A DNA stretch of 64,000 nucleotides from Spisula solida (Eukaryota; Mollusca; Bivalvia; Venerida; Mactridae), in assembly GCA_947247005.1 (NCBI GenBank), contig OX365948.1:14249455-14313454 (forward strand), given 5' to 3'. The notes under the pieces are model-generated. The model saw nothing but the letters and a program-made list of their open reading frames with translations, had not been told where the DNA came from and searched no databases. Position numbers and translations under genes: made by a program. This document shows positions 56,400 to 64,000 of this stretch, in pieces (within the stretch, counting starts at the first letter, position 1; the number at the start of each line of letters is the position of its first letter).

Positions 56400-58200
56400 A
56401 CTAAGTTACTTCAAGTATTTTTAACTTTACTAGTGAATATTATCAAGTAGAGAGCTAGTATGTGTGTGATACACTTTTCTAGATCGACTCCCTCGCACAC
56501 TAACTTTGTCAGTGAATCTTATCCAATTGGGATGCATGCTGCTAAGATATACAATGAACTTTTTTGTGCTGCGCAGATAAACAACGCTTTTTTTCTAGCT
56601 CGCTTCGCTCGCACAATGCAGGTATCAAGTAATAGTATCAAGTAGAGAACGTGTTTGTGTGTCATACAGCTCAGATACAGGATATGTCAACACTTTGCCT
56701 AGCTTACATAAGCTTTGCATTTTGCTTACTGAGTAGTAACTTTGTCAGTTACATAATCAAACATAGAGCGAGTCTTTGGCATGCTGTGCAAACAGCAATG
56801 CATTTTTCTAGCACGCTGAGCTAGCACAAAAACTTTATCATTGAACATTATCAAGTAGAGAATGAGTTTGTGTGGTAGGCCTACATTGCTCAGCAAAAAC
56901 GAAGCATTTGTTCTAACTCGCTTCGCTCGCTCATATAAAGTAGAGAATGATTTTGTGCGGCGTACAGCTAAGAAAATCAACGCATTTTACCTTAATTTTA
57001 TCAGTGTATAATAAGTAGACAACAAATTTGTGCGATAGGCTGCTCAGATAGAAATGCATTCTTTTATAGCTCGCACAAAAATCGATATACAGTTTTTTTT
57101 TACATGAAGAGATGAATGTAAAACACGTATTCCCCAAAGACACAAAGACATTTGACCTACTTACCTCATAATCAAAGGGGTCATCTGCTGTGGATGACCA
57201 ACCTCCATGTAAAGTTTGAGGATCCTAGCGTTCTTGAGTTATTAAAAGGTAACCATTTGGTCTGCCGACCGACCAACAGACCGACCGACATGTGCAAAAC
57301 AATATACCCCCTTATCAAAGATGGGGGGGACATAAAAAGTCCCAATTAACCTTCATCAGAAGGGAGCACATCCCCTTCTCTAATCGTCCCGGCCGTCACT
57401 TCCTCAAGACTCAATTTCGCACCCACTTTTGAGAAAATTCTAGTTACTACCATGATGCCGCTCAGATGAACAATGCATATTTAGAATCGCTTCGCTCACA
57501 CAACAACTTTATCATTATCAAGTAGAGAAAGAGTTTGTGTAGCAAAATTATAAGATAATCAATGCAATTTTCAAGTTTGTGTGGTAGGGCTTTATTGCTA
57601 AAAAAACAATGTATTTTTTTCTAGCTCGCTTCACTCGCACAATAACTTTCTCAATAGTATCAAGTAAAGACATGCGACATGCTGCTCAGAAAATCAACAC
57701 ATTTTTCCTCGCTCACACAAAAACTTTCATCAGTGAATATGTCAAGTAGACAACAAGTGTGTGTGGTATGCTGCTCTGATAGAAACGCAATCTTTATAGC
57801 TCAGACAATAATCGTTTTAAACAGTTTTATGTGATATGATCCTCAGATAAGCAATGCATTTCCCCTAGAAATATATCAGAGCAATAAACCCTAACCACAG
57901 GAGAAGAAGGGGCACACTCCCTTCTCTAATCGTCTCGGAAAGTTACCTCTTCAAGACTCAATTTCGCACTAACTTGAAAAATCCTAGTTACTATCATGAT
58001 GCCGCTCAGATGAACAATGTACTTTTTCTGGCTTGCTTCGCTAACTCTTTATTAGTAAGTATTATCAAGTAGAGAATGAGTTTGTGTAGCATACCTCTCA
58101 GATAAGCAATGCAATTTTCAGGCTCGATTCGCTCGCACAATTTCTTTATCAGTGAATATTATCAAATTGAGAACGAGTTTACGTAGTATACTGCTCATAA
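56400..58200. repeat. Degenerate tandem family with GCTCGCTTCGCTCGC
   Basis: Blocks of roughly 80-130 bp repeat with the order GTGAATATTATCAAGTAGAG, GAGTTTGTGTGGTA, TGCTGCTCAGATA, CAATGCATTTTTC, TAGCTCGCTTCGCTCGCAC (for example 56433-56610, 56833-56940, 57480-57650, 58050-58170). The same blocks fill the TIR element at 48569-49641, so this is a larger, older member or array of that family. At 57150-57420 it is interrupted by sequence with CCGACCGACCAACAGACCG. No coding. Confidence 0.8.
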
Positions 58201-59092
58201 TTATGACAATCACGATTTCATTCAACGCCCTTGCTACATTGGTTCTTGTATTTGAAACATGTTTTTAATTCGTATGATAGTTTTGATACTTTAATTTAGA
58301 TTAGCCTTGAGTCAATTAGTAGATTTATGGATGTTTTGGATGATTATATCACAAAACCTGTCCTCGGATGGATTCATTGTTATTTTCAATGAAAAGGTGT
58401 GTGCATGTCAGTATTTTCTACATCCTAACACCTAATCAATCCTATAAAATCGGAACAGGTCATATTAAACATACTGAAATGGAAAAGGCTTGTTTTTCCA
58501 ATAGTTAAGAGTAGTTTTCAGACAGTTTTTCTTTTCTCAAAATAGCATTTTTGCACTTACGACATTCTTCGTCTAAGTTAGCAAGTTGTGGATGGTGATA
58601 GGAGGTGTTTTTTAAAAAAAGCTTTTTGTGTTTCAAAACTGGCTAAAAGTATTCGGGATTCAGCGAAAAAATAAGGTGGTATTCGGGACTCGCTGAAAAA
58701 ATAAGAAGTATTCGGGATTCATGGGGGGAGGGGGGTGCCACCCTCAATAAGTGTGTTAATCGTTTATTGCAAGTTTCATAATTGAGTGATGCCAATGAAA
58801 TTTCAGCAGCAGACAGTAAGGTAAGGCTATGTCAGATGATTGTCGTCTGATTTGGCGTCAACGTATACACAGATCTAAAAAGGATATACAAATCAAGGGG
58901 ATACACAAATCGGGCGATATAATAGACCTGATGAATACCCTCATGGCGATGCTGATGGATAATATCAGATATAAGGTTTTGAGAATAATCCACTAAATTA
59001 ATTATTAATATAAGTGGTTGCTCTTGTTTCACATAATTTATACAAAACCCCAAAAAGTAAGTTTTACTAAATGTTTCATCAATTAATTTCAG
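58201..59092. other. No gene recognised upstream of the YIPF1-like exons
   Basis: GGTGGTATTCGGGA occurs at 58676 and also at 56162, with AGTATTCGGGATTC at 58708, possibly marking edges of a larger repeat block around the GCTCGC family. The first exon of the YIPF1-like gene should lie upstream, but I could not identify it. Confidence 0.35.
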
Positions 59093-59236
59093 AGTACTGC
59101 AGTAGATCTTGATTTCCATGACAGTGGTGGTGATGATGTTCTATTCGATCAGTCGAGTGGACAAACACATACATTTCATAACTTTCCAGCATCTGCTGTA
59201 GATGATGATGATGAGGAGAGAGGAGATAAATCACAG
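59093..59236 (+). CDS. YIPF1: YIPF1-like exon, acidic N-terminal region
   Basis: 144 nt, 48 codons, phase 0, acceptor ATTTCAG, donor CACAG/GTATTC. It encodes STAVDLDFHDSGGDDVLFD, then DDDDEERGDKSQ. Poorly conserved acidic cytosolic tail, assigned by phase and by the next exon. Confidence 0.75.
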
Positions 59237-61589
59237 GTATTCAAACCTCTTTATTACCTGTGGGCCATGAGGCCGCAGGTATATTGGTATGCTCAAAGTG
59301 AAAAGTCCATGGAGGGGCACGTGACCTGTTCTCGATGGTATACAATTTTAAAAAAATAATCCAAAAAATGAACATTTTGTAAGAATGTCGTGAACCAGAC
59401 TACTTCCATTATTCCATGCGGATAACATCGGTCTTTGTCGCATTGCAATAGTTAATTACCGAAGAAATCAGAACTGTCCGAAATTTCACTGTGAACGCTA
59501 GGCAATTGGAACCATGTATCTAAACAGCAGGTGTCTGCAGCTGCATAAGCAACACTCTTCCCGGTCAATGATAAATATAGTGAGCAATGGAGTACATCCC
59601 GTAGAGAACACATTGCTAGATTAACAGAAGCATGGTATATTGATACATGATAAATGTTTTTCAAATTCTTTGTTATTTATTCGCTCGGCACATAACAAAA
59701 CCAAATAATTGGAGGATATATGTTTGTTTAAACTGAATACGATTTATATCTCATCATGACATTTGTTTTGTTAAAGTTCAAAATTACTGTTACATATTAG
59801 AGTTATGTTAGATTAATTGGAATTGTCCGATATTACAAGTCATGTATTTGAATTATTTGGACAGATACATTTAAACATACACCGGAATAAATTTGATCAG
59901 CATCCAAACTGCGAAAGAAAAAACACATCCTAAACAATACAACAAATAAACAAGCGAGCATTGAAAACATGCTTGAAGAAAATTCCCAATTAAATAGGGA
60001 TTTACTTGTAGTGAAGATATAGTGTAAGTTTTTGTTATAATTTTTCGTCAGAAATCTGACCATTTCATAATTCTAAATTTAAGTTACTCGTCAGTTATTG
60101 TAAACAATCTGCAGACAACGTCACGAGGAAAAATATCAATAATTTTGTGAGATAACGACATACACCAGCATCATGGATACACCAGTTGCATGGGGTTTCA
60201 TTAAATATACATAACAGGAGAGGGGTCTCATTAGGAACTTACCAAAGAAGAAATTAAAATGGTACCAGTAATTTGTTTGCTAGAATCTTGACAAAAAAAG
60301 GGAAACTGGCTTCTAGTCTCTTATAGTCATACCATCGTGGCATTGGATAACATCAGGAATGAGGTGTCAAGATTTAATAAATTAGTATAATTAAATTAAG
60401 GACTTAATCTCAAGGGTTATTAAAATGTATACTTTTATACTTAACTTTACCATTATAGTTACATACCTACTCTTTAATTCTAGGCGTCTTAATATAACTT
60501 ATTTTTAATTTTGGGGGTTTATTTCAGAGTCCAAATAAACTGCTGCATGACAGTACATTGAACATAACGTTTTCTACAGCTTTGCACATAACCACTGTAT
60601 AATAAATGTTTTATGTCTTCTTCATTTTTTAGCTTCTTAAGGAGGAGGATGGTAAGAAAGCACCATCATTTTGGACCTTTGAGTATTACCAGCAATTTTT
60701 TGATGTAGAAACGAGACAAGTGTTTAATCGTGTGACTGGTTCCATGTTACCAATGCCGAAGAGGAATTATCTACATATGAGTATTAGACCGAACCCTGAT
60801 CTTTATGGTATGCCTAAACATTTTTACATAACATTTAATAACTATCAACTAAGACACCTTAGTGTAAATGTAACCTTACAATCAAATCAGATGAAGTTTA
60901 TCAAAATTTATTAAAGACTGATGTTTCGCCTACAAAACCTTCATCAGGGTACATGGGTTATACAGATTATTACTGAAGTAAGAATATCCGGTATTTTAGT
61001 CACATGAAAATGAGCTAAAAATAGAATCCTGTGTTCAACTCTTGATATTTTAGATGTTGTTCTCTTGCTTCGATCCACATTGCGAGTGTCACATGGATTA
61101 TCAGGATCCATTTGTGAAATGCACAGGTTATATTCAGCAATTGATAGATACTGTCATGTCCTCCACATCTGGAGAAGTTGAAAGTTGCAAGTGGAAGAGT
61201 ATTGTGGTACAGTACTGGTTAATAATTACTTGAAGGAAAAGTAACTCTAGTATTTACCAAATTTAAATTGTCTCCCTTTATTTCAAATTCAAGAGACTTC
61301 CCTAAAAGTTTGAGATCATTGGCCAATCTGGCAGGGAAAACTGAATAACTACATGTATGCACAAATAAGCAGACAAGAGAAAACAACAACAAATAAAGCC
61401 GATTTAGACAGAAAGTAAACAACCAAAGGGAAACAACTCAATGAATCATGATATATATTTTGTCTTTTTGTTTAGGACCATTCTGGATCTGTACGACCCT
61501 GGTATTTACAACGGCTATCGCTGGAAATCTGGCAAATTATCTGTCTTCCGGCGGAAAGGATTATCACTGGAAATATGATTTCCATAAAG
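59093..61589 (+). CDS. YIPF1: YIPF1/YIPF2-like gene, three internal exons
   Basis: Exons 59093-59236, 60633-60807 and 61476-61589 join in frame with canonical sites. The product is a Yip1-domain family member: a multi-pass membrane protein of Golgi/ER-Golgi membranes that works with Rab GTPases in vesicle traffic. An acidic cytosolic N-terminal part leads to the family hallmark W-T-F-E-Y-Y-Q-x-F-F-D-V and R-x-N-P-D-L-Y-G-P-F-W-I, then the first membrane span. YIPF1 and YIPF2 cannot be separated by eye. The first exon and the remaining four spans are not in view. The following intron contains the hAT-like element at 62020-63729. Confidence 0.92.
60633..60807 (+). CDS. YIPF1: YIPF1-like exon with WTFEYYQ and NPDLYG
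   Basis: 175 nt, acceptor TTTTTAG, donor TATG/GTATGC, phase 0 to 1. It encodes APSFWTFEYYQQFFDVETRQ, VFNRVTGSMLPMPKRN and SIRPNPDLYG. These are the most characteristic residues of the YIPF1/2 branch. Confidence 0.95.
60905..60960 (-). other. Hammerhead-like motif in a YIPF1 intron
   Basis: Minus strand: CCTGATGAAGGTTTTGTAGG then CGAAACATCAG. C-U-G-A-U-G-A and G-A-A-A-C are perfect core halves and a TTTATAA-type flank follows, but the intervening bases do not make a good stem II. Probably a decayed Penelope-type terminus. Confidence 0.35.
61476..61589 (+). CDS. YIPF1: YIPF1-like exon, first membrane span
   Basis: 114 nt, acceptor TTTAG, donor AAAG/GTAAGA, phase 1 to 1. It encodes GPFWICTTLVFTTAIAGNLA, NYLSSGG and a charged loop DYHWKYDFHK. 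The hydrophobic stretch is the first transmembrane helix of the Yip1 domain. Confidence 0.95.
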
Positions 61590-62019
61590 GTAAGAGTAGT
61601 TTTATATTGAATTTATAACAATATCTGCTGAATAAGTAGTTGCAGAAATTTAAATACAGTACCTACCCTTGTATCAAAGTTAACAGAACATTCAGACTGA
61701 TGGTCTAATCCTCTGACCTTTATCCGATAGACCAATTGTGGAATGAGTTAAAAAGTCAGCATTTCTGCCCGTCTGGTCCAGCCAGAAAGCACCAAATAAG
61801 ATGGGTGTCTACCTTGAGGAATAGTGGAACCCATTCCAAAACCTGATAGGTAGCATGCATCGACAATCACAAGTCATTTTTACCAGCAAGAGGTCACATA
61901 CTCTATAAAACCCACTTCAGTTTAATTGAAAGTTGGGTATATTCGGTAAAAAAAGATTTGCACAATTATCAATATACCCATCCTTAACATCATCCCATTC
62001 AATTTCTAAATAAACCAGG

Positions 62020-63729
62020 CAGGGCTCTACAAATTTTTTCAGAATAGAGTTGTCCAGGACTACTGACCATGGCAAAATAGAGTTGTCCGAATTATAAGTT
62101 CAGTTGTCCCAATTAAAACAAACTGTCTGTTAAGTTAATAGTACTCCCATTAATTACTTTCAACGTACTTCCATTACTCTAGGGTTTTATCTTGGGTAGT
62201 CCTATAAGTCAAGACGAGGATAACCTCTTCATTTCAGGAAGCCCCACGCTCATGTCAATGTAGTATTTCCTATTATAATATGTTGACGGTAGAACATTTT
62301 ATTCTGATGCTGCAAGTGTCCACTGAACGGTGCTCATATTGTACTTCACACATTCTGTTTGACTTAGATATACTGTTTGAATAAACACCCATCTGTCCAT
62401 CAACATTATTATTTGCAATATAGTACAACACTCAAGCAGTGTAATAAGTCAAGAAAAGAACTTTCAGATGACAATGAAAGGAAAACAATGTTGTAGTTTG
62501 ATGCAATCAAATACTTTAGAAATGATTCTTCAACATGTTGCATTATATTATTATATAGCAGATGACATGGTAAACAGCAAGATGAAAAGTGCAATTTAAG
62601 ATTATGTGACATGCTAACATTCTTAATTTCTTGCAAGTAGACAATAATATATGAATAATAATTAACCAAAAACGAACTTATCCGAAAATGTGCATGTATC
62701 CGAAAATGTGCAACTCGTTCGTCTCTTTTGTCGTCGTTTTTCTGACCATTTATGATTTGTGCGTCGAAACTATTACAGATAGTTTGAATACCATAAAATG
62801 TGATGAATTTCGAAGGAAATTGCCACGCCGGTCTTGTAAACATCGATACAGTGCAATGACACTGAAAATTTCGAATGTTCGGCGATTCAATGTCCGCGAG
62901 TTTGACAATTATGAAAGATAAGCAAGTTATTCTCTGCAACGGTGCATAAACCATATTGTATCGATCGGTCAAATTTAATACCCGCATATATCGAATCCTT
63001 TACGCCGAATAAAATTTGCATCCGGCTCATCAAAGACGCCGCGCTAGTCACAAGTCACCGCGTCCCACCTTTGAAGTCGGGAGATCTTAGAACTGCGCGC
63101 CGGTTACATCAGCAACCTTGAGTGAGATTTTCGCGGGCTAAATATGGATTGTCTGCTATACGAACTTGCAAATTAAATAAAGTTTGTTTGATTGCTGTGA
63201 TGTTTTCATAGTGGAATTATTATATACGGATTATAGATCTACGTGTATTACAGGTATTTGATACGTTTCGATTCTCGTTCTGTCCTCACTAATCCCGTGT
63301 CTGTTCACATGATTTGTGACATATTTTAATTAATTACTCGTTAATATCGTTCACGTGCACGGTTGCATATTTGATCCAATCAAATTAGAGAGGCGGAGCT
63401 TAGCCGATAGAATGTAGATGTCGTTTGTTTACCAGAGCGTGGACCTCCCGTGACGCTTGTTTACTGCTAATTGACACGGATTAACTGACTCGCGTATACT
63501 GTTTATTTCGATGTCCGGAAGGCTAATATACGCTTGGGGTCATAAATTTCGGTATACATAGTCAAATCTCGGACGTAGGTATTGATTATACGATTTTTTG
63601 GTCAGTTGTCCGATATTGCTGTCAATTTAAATTAGACTTGTCCGGGACTAAATTTTTGCTCACTATCAGTTGTCCGAAGTCGATTTAGAGTTGTCCCGGA
63701 CGTCGGACTATAGGATTTGTAGAGCCCTG
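62020..63729. mobile_element. hAT-like non-autonomous transposon, 1.7 kb
   Basis: Starts CAGGGCTCTACAAATTTT and ends GGATTTGTAGAGCCCTG, inverted termini of about 15 bp of the CAGGG type seen in hAT elements. Flanking octamers AAACCAGG and GGGCCAGG share the last five bases, a weak 8-bp target duplication. Subterminal GAGTTGTCC/TTGTCCGA motifs repeat near both ends (62042, 62083, 62103; 63602, 63648, 63667, 63690), possible transposase sites. The 192-codon minus frame at 62409-62987 matches nothing I know. Confidence 0.75.
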
Positions 63730-64000
63730 GGGCCAGGGAAAAAACATTACAATTGTTAAAAAAATACATCGATAATGTTTATAAAGCACTAATCATTGTT
63801 TAAAAAGAAACAAAACTAATAACTGGCATACAGCAAAACTTGTTTACAAAAATATTTGGTAAACTTTTGAGTAGTACTGTGTACTGTGAAATCAATAAAT
63901 TTCGTGGTTGTTAATATTTCTCAGACATTGGTAAAATGGTAATTTTGTGATTTCTTAAATTCGTGGATTTTAAAAATTGTAAGAAAAATGCTTTGTAACA
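63730..64000 (+). other. YIPF1-like intron continuing beyond the window
   Basis: AT-rich, with no exon seen. The remaining YIPF1-like exons should follow outside. Confidence 0.5.

Noticed and set aside
62409..62987. 192-codon minus-strand open frame as a gene
   Set aside because: No start context, splice sites, domain or homology recognised; it lies inside the hAT-like element and has unusual composition (Ser, Ile and Cys rich).

Overview
The window is AT-rich, intron-rich, repeat-dense eukaryotic DNA from an animal. Exons bounded by AG/GT sites encode ASCC2-like, collagen-like and YIPF1-like proteins. The many small TA-flanked elements, tRNA-derived SINEs and non-LTR/Penelope retroelement remnants resemble a lophotrochozoan, most likely a bivalve mollusc; that taxonomic call is inference. 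Less than about 5% of the window looks like host coding sequence.

Layout. 0.3-3.6 kb: inverted repeats and a dispersed 22-bp motif. 3.9-6.6 kb: a 5'-truncated, frameshifted non-LTR retrotransposon on the minus strand. 6.7-16.9 kb (copy A) and 18.6-25.9 kb (copy B): two copies of one segment, each carrying exons of an ASCC2-like gene followed by splice-bounded exons and a collagen-like exon, all on the plus strand. 26.5-39.3 kb: further collagen-like exons, including a third copy of the downstream part (copy C, 34.8-39.3 kb) and a large 174-bp satellite array (30.55-34.75 kb). 39.4-43.84 kb: three consecutive tandem arrays (46/53 bp, about 190 bp, 27 bp). 45.3-50.7 kb: a non-LTR RT fragment and a Penelope-like element split by a 1.07-kb transposon. 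50.8-58.8 kb: SINE relics, a near-perfect foldback, a possible signal-peptide exon, and a degenerate tandem family carrying GCTCGCTTCGCTCGC. 59.1-61.6 kb: three exons of a YIPF1/2-like gene, whose next intron holds a 1.7-kb hAT-like element.

How it fits together. Only the YIPF1-like locus looks like an intact host gene, and it is partial: its first exon is not recognised and its 3' end lies beyond the window. The ASCC2-like copies retain the N-terminal region that binds the ASCC3 helicase but lack a recognisable start exon and CUE domain. Copy B also carries two frameshifts and lacks one exon. The collagen-like exons have lost many obligate glycines. Copies A, B and C record a history in which insertions present in one copy are missing from another, so several transposon insertions can be read against an empty site.

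The most unusual signals are the 42-bp coding repeat expanded to 9 and 17 units inside an ASCC2 exon, the collagen glycine loss, the 174-bp satellite built from B-box-like subunits, the 190-bp array with a perfect palindrome in each unit, and the nested transposon-in-Penelope structure with hammerhead-like motifs nearby.
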